Below, piece by piece: positions 18,885-26,835 of a stretch of DNA of 64,000 nucleotides. The number at the start of each line of letters is the position of its first letter. Within the stretch, counting starts at the first letter, position 1. Below the pieces are notes generated by a model. It searched no databases, was not told the origin of the DNA, and saw only the letters and a list, made by a program, of their open reading frames with translations. This DNA comes from Pseudomonas sp. SLFW. GTDB lineage: Bacteria > Pseudomonadota > Gammaproteobacteria > Pseudomonadales > Pseudomonadaceae. The translations under genes and the position numbers were made by a program. The stretch spans positions 735,214-799,213 of the forward strand of contig NZ_JAAAKW010000001.1 of NCBI RefSeq assembly GCF_009905615.1. The letters run 5' to 3'.

Positions 18885-20072
18885 ATGTCTCAATTTGCAG
18901 AAAACCTTGCGACCGACGCAGCAAACGATCCTGCGAGACTGTTTGGCTCATCGGTAGCGACCCCGCAAGACGATGCCCGAGACACCGGGCTGATCCTGAC
19001 CAAAGAGCAGGTCAAAAACCTCAAGAAATACGAGATTGCCGGCTTGGCACTCCCCACCGTTCTGAAAGACGTCATTGCCTATCTGGGTTACGAAAGGGGC
19101 GCGGGCCGTGGCCTGGAGGCTGCTGACTTTCAGCAGACGTTCACACTCATCAACGGCCACGCCCGACTGTGGAATCCTCTGCGCACAGATCTGCTGACCG
19201 TCAACACCAAACTCGTGGTGTTCGCCGGCTCCATCCAGGTCTATGGCGCAAGCATGCAAGAGGTCTTCGACGACATAAAGACACTGGGTCTGATCGAAAA
19301 ATACAACATCAAGACACTTGAAGACCTGCGCAAAGTCGAACTTCAGCTGGGCAAAAAATTCCCGGGCATTGAGGCCGAAGATCGCAATGACCTGGGTTAT
19401 TACCTGGACCAGGTTCTCAATAAAGTGAAAGAGCAGGAAACTGAAGCCCTTCGTATCAAACAGCGTCTTGACGCGTTTGGCAGACAATTGTCTGAACAAG
19501 TAGGCCCAGCCATCAAGTTCAAGCTGTCACTCATTGACAACAACAAGCTCGGTAGCGAAATCAAAGCACTGCAAGTAAAAATCGATAACCGCGCACTGGC
19601 CATCGAAGAGAAAAACAAGGAATACAAAGAACTGGTCAAGCAGGCCATCGGTGCCGTCGCGGGCAATCTGGTCATGATGATTTACTCCAGTGTTCAAGCC
19701 GAAAAGATCCGAAAAGAACGCAATAAGTTGACCGAAGAGCAGGAAAAGGACATCGCGCTGATGGCGCAAAAGAACCGGATCCTGGCGTCGCTTGGCCGGG
19801 TTCGGATGGACTTTCAGAACCTTGACCTCATCGTGATTGACGCTGACATCGCCACCAAGAACCTGATCAGTGTCTGGAACTCGCTGGGCACATTCATCGC
19901 CAGTTCCGCAGCTGAAGTCAAAGGCATCAACGATGCGCTGTCCATGCGCCGGTTCAAAAATCAATTCAACCTGGTGGTTAAACCGTGGGAAACCATCGAG
20001 GTGGACGCCAAAAAATTAGAACGCGTGTTTGCTGAAGCTGACCGCGAATTCAGAGAAGATTACGGAGTTTAA
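18885..20072 (+). CDS. xaxA: Alpha-xenorhabdolysin-type binary toxin, subunit A (module 1)
   Basis: 395 residues; AAAGGA stands 8-10 bases before the ATG. Recognised as the XaxA/YaxA family of alpha-pore-forming toxins: a long, almost entirely helical protein with one central hydrophobic hairpin (about residues 254-270, AIGAVAGNLVMMIYSS) inside a charged coiled coil. No signal peptide. Segments shared with the second copy at 21204 include GLILTKEQ, WNPLRTDL, a LALPT..YLGYE stretch and the C-terminal ADREF..DYG. XaxA-type subunits bind membranes and recruit or activate subunit B to build the pore. It is followed 3 bases later by a subunit B gene. The coding GC is visibly lower than in the flanks (45-50% in sampled lines). 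Confidence 0.85.
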   Translation: MSQFAENLATDAANDPARLFGSSVATPQDDARDTGLILTKEQVKNLKKYEIAGLALPTVLKDVIAYLGYERGAGRGLEAADFQQTFTLINGHARLWNPLRTDLLTVNTKLVVFAGSIQVYGASMQEVFDDIKTLGLIEKYNIKTLEDLRKVELQLGKKFPGIEAEDRNDLGYYLDQVLNKVKEQETEALRIKQRLDAFGRQLSEQVGPAIKFKLSLIDNNKLGSEIKALQVKIDNRALAIEEKNKEYKELVKQAIGAVAGNLVMMIYSSVQAEKIRKERNKLTEEQEKDIALMAQKNRILASLGRVRMDFQNLDLIVIDADIATKNLISVWNSLGTFIASSAAEVKGINDALSMRRFKNQFNLVVKPWETIEVDAKKLERVFAEADREFREDYGV

Positions 20073-20075
20073 ACC

Positions 20076-21074
20076 ATGAGCACTATTTCCCGATTCCCGA
20101 CCCGCGCCGATTACCCCGAATTGGACATCCACGCGCTGCAACAGGCGAAGACCCAAGCATCGAACGCCACCATTGAGGTGAAGCGGCTTTTCACCCAGAC
20201 GCAGTACTTGCCATCATTGCATAACCGAATCTCTGATCTGGATCGTTCGCTACGTAACGCACATTCCAAGCTTCGCGACATCGCCCAATCGATGGATATC
20301 CTGTTAGGCATCAACGTTGGCACACTCCGCGAACTTCATGAGGAGTTCCAGAGCGCCCCCGAGTCCGATAAGGAAGAAATCATCGAGGACATCGTTCATC
20401 GAGTTGAAACCATCCTGGGTATCGTCGGCAAGAAAGAGATGACGCTCAGCAATTTGATAACCGCCTTGGCAAGTCCCATTGACCGCGCCGCCACCCAGTC
20501 GTACATCAAGCAACTCGAAGACGATCAAGCGCGTTTGCCGTCGGAAGTGCTGGAAATCAAGGAACGCCAGACTGCGCTGGAAGAAAAGCGAAAAGCGCTG
20601 ACAGACGCAATGGCGGTGATCGAAGCCAAGGGTTTCAGCGCATTGGCGAAAGACACAGCGTTGACCGCGCAGGAGCTGGTGAAACTGGGCATGACACCAC
20701 CGCAACTGATTGCCGTGGAAGGCGCCATCGAACTGGTGCAACAGATCCTGGAAAAAGCCGAAGGCCTGATCAACTACCTCGGCATGGTCGAAGCCCGCAA
20801 CGCGCTGCGCAAGCAGATCGATGCGCTGATCGCCAGCACTCAGGAAAAGGCCCATGAACTGCGTCTGGTCACGTCCAAAAAACAGCTGATCGTCGCATGC
20901 CATGATTTCGACGATCACCGCGCGCAGTACATCGCCGAGTTCGAAAAAATCGTTACCGCCAAGCGCTCTTTCCTGAGCACGCACAGCGCTGTCAATGCTG
21001 AGAATCAGGACACTATCGCTCAACTCATCGTAGACGCGCTGGCACTGGCGAAACATCTGAAAGTGATCCCCTGA
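20076..21074 (+). CDS. xaxB: Alpha-xenorhabdolysin-type binary toxin, subunit B (module 1)
   Basis: 332 residues, highly helical, no signal peptide, consistent with the XaxB/YaxB partner of about 340-350 residues. The N-terminus lacks hydrophobic stretches. Long heptad-like charged helices dominate (for example VLEIKERQTALEEKRKALTD), with a moderately apolar stretch in the middle third (TLSNLITALASPI). In the XaxAB/YaxAB systems this subunit inserts into the target membrane after A binds. The start lies 3 bases after the xaxA stop, so the two are translationally coupled. A GC-rich hairpin follows at 21103-21133. Confidence 0.82.
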   Translation: MSTISRFPTRADYPELDIHALQQAKTQASNATIEVKRLFTQTQYLPSLHNRISDLDRSLRNAHSKLRDIAQSMDILLGINVGTLRELHEEFQSAPESDKEEIIEDIVHRVETILGIVGKKEMTLSNLITALASPIDRAATQSYIKQLEDDQARLPSEVLEIKERQTALEEKRKALTDAMAVIEAKGFSALAKDTALTAQELVKLGMTPPQLIAVEGAIELVQQILEKAEGLINYLGMVEARNALRKQIDALIASTQEKAHELRLVTSKKQLIVACHDFDDHRAQYIAEFEKIVTAKRSFLSTHSAVNAENQDTIAQLIVDALALAKHLKVIP

Positions 21075-21102
21075 CATTCATCTTCAGCGCTGAACAGCGC
21101 CG

Positions 21103-21133
21103 GCCGGGAAGAGCGAAGCCTGTTCGTCCCGGC
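21103..21133 (+). terminator. Hairpin between toxin module 1 and module 2
   Basis: GCCGGGA at 21103-21109 and TCCCGGC at 21127-21133, followed by TTCTT. The stem is short and the loop long (17 bases), so it would be a weak or partial terminator. It lies 29 bases after the first subunit B gene and 70 before the second subunit A gene. Confidence 0.4.
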
Positions 21134-21203
21134 TTCTTACCTGAGGCCGCTGGACTCACACCAGCCCTGCCTCTCTCGCACTTCCTCTCATGACAGGATC
21201 AAC

Positions 21204-22352
21204 ATGATGAACCCTTCCAATGGACTGGATGACGCACCCCTTCGCACGGAGAAACTTGATCTGGCGCAGCGCCTGCCTGGCACATTGATCGCTGCGGCGG
21301 CGGGCACGGATAAAGAAGCCGTTCGCGCGCCCGGCCTCATTCTGACGAAAGAACAATTGATCAATTTGAAGCGCTATGAAACCTATGGCCTCGCGCTGCC
21401 GACGACGCTTAAAGAGGTTGTCGGGTATCTCGGTTACGAAAAAGGTGCGGGCCCTAATCTCGAAGCCAAGGATTTTCAGGCAAGTTTCAGCCGCATTCAT
21501 CGTCATGCATCACAATGGAATCCGCTTCGCACCGACCTCATGAACGTCGGCAGTGAGTTGTGGGTATTCGCCGATCAGATGCAGGTGTATGGAAAAGCTG
21601 CCCAGCAGCTTTACGACGAAATCAAGGCCAAGTCTTCCGAAGCATTGGCTCCGGAAGATCACGCGGATTTCCTGCACTACGTTCAAGAGGTAGCTACCCT
21701 CGTCCTGCGCCGCCAGGATGCGACAGTGGCGCTCAAACGTCGCCTCGATACTTTCTCCGATCAATTGTCGGCGGACGTGATGCGTGATTTGACGGGCAAG
21801 TTAAAAAGCATCGACACCCACTCGTTGCCTCAGGACATTCGTGACCTGAACAACGCCATCAATCGACGTGCCAGTGATATCGAGGAAATGCAGCGGGAAT
21901 ACCAGACCTTGGTCAAGAAATCGGTTGGCGCAAGTTTTGCGCTGATTGGCCTGGGCATCTACTACGGCATCGATGCCGACAAGGTGCGCAAACAGATCAA
22001 TGCGCTGCGCCTGCAACAAGAGAAAAGCATCGATCTGTTGTCGCAGAAAAACACTATCCACGCCTCATTGCAGCGGGTACGCAATGATGTGCAGGACCTT
22101 AATCTGGTCATTGTCGACGCCTACACTGCGACCACGAACATGGCGGTCGTATGGGCGGCCCTGGACACGTACCTGAAACATTCGGTTCAAGAGGCAGGCA
22201 AGATCGACAGCACACTGGGTCTTCGTCGTTTGCTGAACGCTTTCAATCAGGTCGCCAAGCCCTGGGAGCAAATCAAAACCCAGGCGGACCTGTTGCTGAA
22301 GGTGTTCAAAGACGCCGACCGTGAGTTCCGCAGAGATTACGGGCATCAATGA
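21204..22352 (+). CDS. Alpha-xenorhabdolysin-type binary toxin, subunit A (module 2)
   Basis: 382 residues; start ATG 21204, or 21207 three bases later, both served by AGGA at 21195. It is clearly paralogous to the protein at 18885, with the same landmarks in the same order: GLILTKEQ, a LALPT..YLGYEKGAG stretch, WNPLRTDL, a central hydrophobic segment (about residues 240-255, SVGASFALIGLGIYYG) and the ending DADREFRRDYG. The two are diverged well beyond a recent duplication. It lacks a signal peptide, as the family does. The gene after it, 28 bases on, is not a recognisable subunit B, so this A subunit either uses module 1's B or has an unusual partner. Confidence 0.82.
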   Translation: MMNPSNGLDDAPLRTEKLDLAQRLPGTLIAAAAGTDKEAVRAPGLILTKEQLINLKRYETYGLALPTTLKEVVGYLGYEKGAGPNLEAKDFQASFSRIHRHASQWNPLRTDLMNVGSELWVFADQMQVYGKAAQQLYDEIKAKSSEALAPEDHADFLHYVQEVATLVLRRQDATVALKRRLDTFSDQLSADVMRDLTGKLKSIDTHSLPQDIRDLNNAINRRASDIEEMQREYQTLVKKSVGASFALIGLGIYYGIDADKVRKQINALRLQQEKSIDLLSQKNTIHASLQRVRNDVQDLNLVIVDAYTATTNMAVVWAALDTYLKHSVQEAGKIDSTLGLRRLLNAFNQVAKPWEQIKTQADLLLKVFKDADREFRRDYGHQ

Positions 22353-22380
22353 CCATCTGTAACGCCAAGGAGGGCGCACA

Positions 22381-23157
22381 ATGACAACGCATCTCATCGA
22401 TTCCGAAGACGTCGCTTATCTTGGATTCAACATCGGCTATCTCGATAAGCTTCCTCAGTACATCGAAGCCTTCAAGATCAAACTCGACCTGGTGCCACAG
22501 GCCGAGTACGGCAAATACAAAGAGCCCGCGATGGATCAGACCGTTGCGACGGCGCGGCAGGGCGCTCCGCTCTGGCGCACCAGTGCGACGCAGATTCGCG
22601 CGATCCACCAAGACACCAAGAAGACACTGAGCGAGGCGATTTCCCTGTTGGACAGCAACCCGTTCGACAGCCGGATCAGGCAAATCACGCAGGACCTGTC
22701 ACGTCACGAAGAGGCATTCAGACGACAACAGGCAGAATGCGAGCGCATCATCGTTTGCGCCAAACAGACCATCCCCCGGTTCATGGACTTCATGAACATG
22801 AGGACGTACGAATACGCGAAACGAAAAGGGCTGCTGATCAAAGGAGCCTCCAGAACACTTCCCGAGACACTCAACAGCGCGCTAAGAGATGAGAGCCGTC
22901 TGGCCTCGGCAAGAAGCAGCCTTGAATGGCATCGACGCGCTTACAACACGACGATTCTCTCGGCAGGCAATATGGGCGCTTATTGCTCACGCCTGTCTGG
23001 CCTTCTGAACGCCACGGTTCGGGAAGTCCGGGGTTTGAAGGCAAATCAGTCACCTCGGCGTATGAAGGTGTCCTGTCAATCAGCTGCCAGTTCTGCCCGT
23101 GAGGCGCAACGTCTGGTGGACTACACGTTCGCCTATATCCTGCGATTCAGTTTTTGA
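22381..23157 (+). CDS. Unrecognised helical protein in the subunit B position of toxin module 2
   Basis: 258 residues from the ATG at 22381, with a strong AAGGAGG just upstream. I do not recognise a family. It looks mostly helical and basic, with no signal peptide and no clear membrane helix; charged heptad-like stretches occur near residues 95-120 (ITQDLSRHEEAFRRQQAECE) and the C-terminal part is arginine-rich. It shares no obvious segment with the XaxB-like protein at 20076 and is about 75 residues shorter. It ends just before a terminator shared with speC. It could be a diverged or shortened subunit B, a chaperone or immunity-like partner, or an unrelated effector. Position and direction are the only evidence linking it to the toxin. 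Confidence 0.7.
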   Translation: MTTHLIDSEDVAYLGFNIGYLDKLPQYIEAFKIKLDLVPQAEYGKYKEPAMDQTVATARQGAPLWRTSATQIRAIHQDTKKTLSEAISLLDSNPFDSRIRQITQDLSRHEEAFRRQQAECERIIVCAKQTIPRFMDFMNMRTYEYAKRKGLLIKGASRTLPETLNSALRDESRLASARSSLEWHRRAYNTTILSAGNMGAYCSRLSGLLNATVREVRGLKANQSPRRMKVSCQSAASSAREAQRLVDYTFAYILRFSF

Positions 23158-23166
23158 AATGCAAAA

Positions 23167-23194
23167 AAAACGGCATCTCAATGGATGCCGTTTT
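23167..23194. terminator. Bidirectional terminator between the toxin cluster and speC
   Basis: CGGCATC-TCAATG-GATGCCG, with AAAA before and TTTT after the stem, placed between two convergent stop codons (23157 and 23212). It serves both directions. Confidence 0.88.
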
Positions 23195-23211
23195 CTTATG
23201 AGCGCTGACGC

Positions 23212-24375
23212 TTAGATGTAGAACGATTTCAGCGGCGGGAAGCCGTTGAATTCAACAGCGCTGTAGCTGGTGGTGTACGCACCCGTGGACAGCCAGTACA
23301 AGCGGTCGCCGATGGCCAGGTTCAGTGGCAAGCCGTACTTGTAGTTCTCGTACATGATGTCGGCGCTGTCGCACGTTGGACCGGCGATCACGACTTCTTC
23401 GACTTCGCCTTTCTTCTCGGTCCAGATCGGGAACTTGATGGCTTCGTCCATGGTTTCGATCAGGCCGGAGAACTTGCCCACGTCGGTGTAGACCCAACGC
23501 TCGACGGCGGTGCGCGACTTGCGTGCAACCAGTACGACTTCGCTGACCAGGATACCGGCGTTGGCGATCAACGAACGGCCCGGTTCCAGAATGATTTCCG
23601 GCAGGTCATCACCGAAATCTTCCTTCAGGAAGCGGATGATTTCTTCAGCGTAGGTTTCCAGGCTGTTGGTGCGGGTAATGTAGTTGGCCGGGAAGCCGCC
23701 ACCCATGTTGATCAGCTTGAGTTCGATGCCGTCTTCTTCTTTCAGGCGCTCGAAGATCACCTTCACTTTGGCAATCGCGGCGTCCCACACGGAGATGTCG
23801 CGCTGTTGCGAACCCACGTGGAAGGAGATGCCGTAAGGCACCAGACCCAGGTCACGGGCCAGGATCAGCAGATCCATCGCCATGTCGGTCTGGCAGCCGA
23901 ATTTGCGCGACAGAGGCCAGTCAGCGGTGGTCGAGCCTTCGGTCAGAATGCGCACATAGACTTTCGAACCCGGAGCGGCCTTGGCGATGTTGCGCAGGTC
24001 GGCTTCGGAGTCGGTCGCGTACAGGCGCACGCCCTTCTCGTAGAAGTAGCGAATGTCCTTGGATTTCTTGATGGTGTTGCCGTAGCTGATGCGATCCGGG
24101 CCAACGCCGCGGTCCATCACTTTATCCAGCTCGTAGATCGAGGCGATGTCGAAGCTCGAACCTTTCTCTTTGAGCAGGTCGATGATTTCGACGGCCGGGT
24201 TGGCCTTGACCGCGTAGTAAACCTTGGCGAATTCGAAACCGGCACGCAGGTCATCGTAGGCCTGACTGATCATGGCGGTATCGATGAGCACGAACGGGGT
24301 TTCTTGCTTGTCGGCGAACGCCTTCATTTTGGCGAAGGTGCTTTTCTCGAAATAGTCTTCGACCTGGATCGACAT
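23212..24375 (-). CDS. speC: Ornithine decarboxylase (PLP fold type III)
   Basis: 387 residues from the ATG at 24375, chosen because AGGAG lies 8 bases upstream and the length equals the Pseudomonas enzyme; an in-frame ATG at 24396 adds seven unlikely residues. The PLP lysine is K57 in YYAVKANP. The SFHVGSQQ, MGGGFPANY and EPGRSLIAN phosphate/PLP motifs follow, and GPTCDSADI carries the active-site cysteine and aspartate. It converts ornithine to putrescine, the entry to polyamine synthesis. It lies near the piu locus as in P. aeruginosa, apart from the toxin genes in between. A terminator-like hairpin lies in its leader (24481-24517). Confidence 0.93.
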   Translation of the reverse strand: MSIQVEDYFEKSTFAKMKAFADKQETPFVLIDTAMISQAYDDLRAGFEFAKVYYAVKANPAVEIIDLLKEKGSSFDIASIYELDKVMDRGVGPDRISYGNTIKKSKDIRYFYEKGVRLYATDSEADLRNIAKAAPGSKVYVRILTEGSTTADWPLSRKFGCQTDMAMDLLILARDLGLVPYGISFHVGSQQRDISVWDAAIAKVKVIFERLKEEDGIELKLINMGGGFPANYITRTNSLETYAEEIIRFLKEDFGDDLPEIILEPGRSLIANAGILVSEVVLVARKSRTAVERWVYTDVGKFSGLIETMDEAIKFPIWTEKKGEVEEVVIAGPTCDSADIMYENYKYGLPLNLAIGDRLYWLSTGAYTTSYSAVEFNGFPPLKSFYI

Positions 24376-24480
24376 GCGGGGGACTCCTGTTGGCAAACGG
24401 TAAAAAACAATGGGTGCAAATGAACGTCCTCCGTATCCCCACTTTGGTTCGCCTACTTCCCAAGGCCGTTGACCGAAAGC

Positions 24481-24517
24481 AAAAAGGCCATCCGGTCATG
24501 CATCCCCGGTTGGCCTT
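24481..24517 (-). promoter_or_regulatory. speC: Terminator-like hairpin in the speC leader
   Basis: On the minus strand AAGGCC-AA-CCGG and CCGG-AT-GGCCTT form an 11-bp stem with one mismatch and a 10-base loop, followed by TTTTTGC. The speC ATG lies about 105 bases downstream on the same strand. It could attenuate speC or end an upstream transcript. Confidence 0.5.
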
Positions 24518-24842
24518 GCTGTCTCGTCGTCAGTACTTGAGCCGGATGGATCGTTTCCAGCATGGACGTTCGGCGCGAACTTTAGGACCTGAAGGGCTGG
24601 AGATCAACAAAAAATGTCGCGTTTCTGCCCGTTTTTGCCAGACGGGCCAGTACGCTCGTTCAATCACCCTGTAGTAACCGACCGATGTGACAGGCTGATG
24701 TTCCCGCTGATCGAATAGGCAGACGAACGCACTGCAGCGGCACGACTTGCCAGCGGCTGTGATTTCGATGGCGCTGCCTTGGGAAGCCGTGTGGCGAGAG
24801 AGGTGGGTCTCAGGCGAGAGAAGCGTTATCGGTGCGATCCCA

Positions 24843-24958
24843 TCGCGAATGAATTCGCTCCCACAGGTCGATTGCATTTCGACCGTCAGAGGGTGGCAAG
24901 TGGTGCTGCTATAAAGGCTGAACGCGCGCTGACTGTGGGAGCGAATTCATTCGCGAAG
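24843..24958. repeat. Two REP arms in inside-out orientation
   Basis: CGCGAATGAATTCGCTCCCACAG (24844-24866) and its complement starting CTGTGGGAGCG (24933-24958) face each other with their GTGGGAG ends inward. All other pairs in this window have these ends outward. They may be halves of two neighbouring REPINs. Confidence 0.75.
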
Positions 24959-24962
24959 CTGT

Positions 24963-24994
24963 GGGATCAGGCGCTGGGGGTTGCGCCTGATCCC
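24963..24994 (-). repeat. Stem-loop at the 3' end of the osmoprotectant operon
   Basis: GGGATCAGGCGC and GCGCCTGATCCC form a perfect 12-bp stem with an 8-base loop, 6 bases beyond the ATPase stop. There is no T-run on the minus strand, so it is more likely a 3' stabiliser than a classical terminator. Confidence 0.5.
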
Positions 24995-25000
24995 GTTACC

Positions 25001-26185
25001 TTAAACCGACGCCGCCTGCTCCGCCGCTTCTGCTGGCGAAACGATATTGGTCTTCTTACCCCGCGACTGCCCCGAACTCAGGTACGCCGCGATCGACTCT
25101 TGCGTCACTTCGCCCAGGAACACGTTCTCGGCGTCCAGCACCGGCAGCCACGCGCGGTTGAACTCGTACATGCGCGACAGCAGGATGCGCAGGTGTTCGT
25201 CGTAGGCGGCGGTGGCGTTGAACGGGCGCAGGTATTGCTCGCAGGTGCCGGTCTGGCGGTGCAGGTCGCGGCGACGTACGTAGCCCATGGCCTTGTTCGC
25301 GGCGTCGGTGACGACCACGTAGCGGCGGTCATTTTCGTCCATCGCTTCCAACGCATCGGCCACCGGCGTTTCCGGGCTGACGCTCGGCGCGTTGTCGGCG
25401 GCGTCTTCGGCTTTCACCAACAACAGGCGCTTGAGGGTGCTGTCCTGCCCGACGAAGTTGCTGACGAAATCGTCTGCAGGGTGCGCCAGCAGCGTGTCCG
25501 GGTGATCGATCTGCAGCAGTTTTCCCGCACGGAAAATCGCGATCTTGTCACCCAGCTTGATGGCTTCGTCGATGTCATGGCTGACCATGATCACGGTCTT
25601 GTTCAGCGCACGCTGCATCTCGAAGAACTCGTTCTGGATCATCTCGCGGTTGATCGGGTCCACCGCACCGAACGGCTCGTCCATCAGCAGCAACGGCGCA
25701 TCGGCCGCCAGTGCGCGAATCACGCCGATCCGCTGTTGCTGGCCACCCGACAATTCGCGCGGATAGCGATGCAAATACTGCTTCGGCTCCAGCTTTATCA
25801 TGCTCATCAGCTCGCGGGCGCGGTCGTGGCATTTCTGCTTGTCCCAGCCCAGCAGCTTCGGCACGACCACAATATTTTCTTCGATGGTCATGTTGGGGAA
25901 CAGGCCGATCTGTTGAATCACGTAGCCGATGTTGCGGCGCAGGGTCACTTCGTCGAGCTGAGTGGTGTCTTCGCCATTGATCAACACCTTGCCGGAGGTC
26001 GGCATGATCAGGCGGTTGATCATTTTCAGCGTCGTACTTTTGCCGCAACCCGACGGGCCAAGGAACACGCAGATTTCGCCTTCATTGACCGTCAGGCTCA
26101 CGGAATCGACGGCCTTCACTTCCTTGCCATTGCTCTGGAACGTCTTGGTGAGGTCTTGCAGTTCGATCATGGTCTTGGCAGTCAT
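25001..26185 (-). CDS. opuCA: Osmoprotectant (betaine/choline-type) ABC transporter ATPase with CBS domains
   Basis: 394 residues. The ATG at 26185 overlaps the permease stop (ATGA), making longer in-frame starts unlikely. Walker A is GPSGCGKST, the signature LSGGQQQRIG, and Walker B LLLMDEPFGAVD. After the ATPase core the protein continues with two CBS-like motifs (about residues 260-375, with VSPETPVADALEAM, RYVVVTD and RAWLPVLDAENVFLGEV), as in the OpuCA/ProV-like family. CBS domains in this family are thought to sense ionic strength. It powers uptake of quaternary ammonium osmoprotectants through the two permeases encoded upstream. It is last in the operon. Confidence 0.88.
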   Translation of the reverse strand: MTAKTMIELQDLTKTFQSNGKEVKAVDSVSLTVNEGEICVFLGPSGCGKSTTLKMINRLIMPTSGKVLINGEDTTQLDEVTLRRNIGYVIQQIGLFPNMTIEENIVVVPKLLGWDKQKCHDRARELMSMIKLEPKQYLHRYPRELSGGQQQRIGVIRALAADAPLLLMDEPFGAVDPINREMIQNEFFEMQRALNKTVIMVSHDIDEAIKLGDKIAIFRAGKLLQIDHPDTLLAHPADDFVSNFVGQDSTLKRLLLVKAEDAADNAPSVSPETPVADALEAMDENDRRYVVVTDAANKAMGYVRRRDLHRQTGTCEQYLRPFNATAAYDEHLRILLSRMYEFNRAWLPVLDAENVFLGEVTQESIAAYLSSGQSRGKKTNIVSPAEAAEQAASV

Positions 26186-26835
26186 TTGAGCAATCCTTTT
26201 GGAGTCAGCGAGCGTTGCAGCCATTGCAGAAGCAGGTCAGCGAAGATGGCCAGAATGCTGACCAGAACGGCGCCGACGATGAGCATCGACATGTCGCTGC
26301 GGCTGATTGAAGCGAGGATGAGGACGCCGAGGCCACCGGCACCGATGGTGGCGGCGATGGTCATGACGCCGATGTTCATGACCACGGCGGTGCGCACACC
26401 GGCGAGGATCACCGGCACGGCGATGGGCAGCTCGACCATGCGCAGGCGCTGGCCGAAGGTCATGCCGATGCCGCGGGCGGCTTCGCGAATGCCGGGTTCA
26501 ACGCCGGTCAGCGCCAGGTAGGTATTGCGCATGATCGGCAGCAGCGAATAAAGGAACACCGCCGTGATCGCAGGCAATGGCCCAAGGCCCTGGCCGAACT
26601 TGGAGTAGAACGGCAGCAACAACCCGAACAGGGCAATCGACGGCACGGTCAGCAGCACCGTCGCGCTGGCTTGCAGGGGGCCGGCCAGCGCCGGGAAGCG
26701 CGTCATGACCACGCCCAACGGCACGCCCACCAGAATCGCCAGGGTCACTGCGATACCGACGAGGGTGATGTGTTGCAGGGTCAGGTGAAACACCTGATTC
26801 CAGTCCAGATGAGAAAAAGCGCTGAAGAAGCTCAT
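26182..26835 (-). CDS. opuCB: Osmoprotectant ABC transporter permease
   Basis: 217 residues, a short BPD-type permease with about five membrane helices and the coupling loop NTYLALTGVEPGIREAARGIGM. Both ends overlap neighbours by ATGA (with the binding-protein gene at 26832-26835 and the ATPase gene at 26182-26185), so translation is coupled across three genes. It forms the membrane channel, presumably as a heterodimer with the permease at 27815-28528. The symbol follows Pseudomonas OpuC naming and could be swapped with the other permease. Confidence 0.85.
   Translation of the reverse strand: MSFFSAFSHLDWNQVFHLTLQHITLVGIAVTLAILVGVPLGVVMTRFPALAGPLQASATVLLTVPSIALFGLLLPFYSKFGQGLGPLPAITAVFLYSLLPIMRNTYLALTGVEPGIREAARGIGMTFGQRLRMVELPIAVPVILAGVRTAVVMNIGVMTIAATIGAGGLGVLILASISRSDMSMLIVGAVLVSILAIFADLLLQWLQRSLTPKGLLK

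Larger units (their letters stand above)
24376..25000. other. 625-bp intergenic region upstream of speC
   Basis: No gene is supported. From left to right it holds the speC ribosome-binding site, a minus-oriented terminator-like hairpin (24481-24517), an unstructured stretch, two REP arms in unusual back-to-back orientation (24843-24958), and a 12-bp perfect hairpin just after the opuCA stop (24963-24994). Short open frames on both strands start inside the REP arms or lack ribosome-binding sites and were not called. Confidence 0.6.

Noticed and set aside
22381..23157. Simple frameshifted or truncated XaxB
   Set aside because: No segment of the 258-residue protein could be matched by eye to the XaxB-like protein at 20076, and the gene has a strong ribosome-binding site and a clean end, so decay is not the best reading.
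24530..24877. 115-codon minus-strand open frame upstream of speC
   Set aside because: It begins inside a REP arm and has no ribosome-binding site or family pattern.
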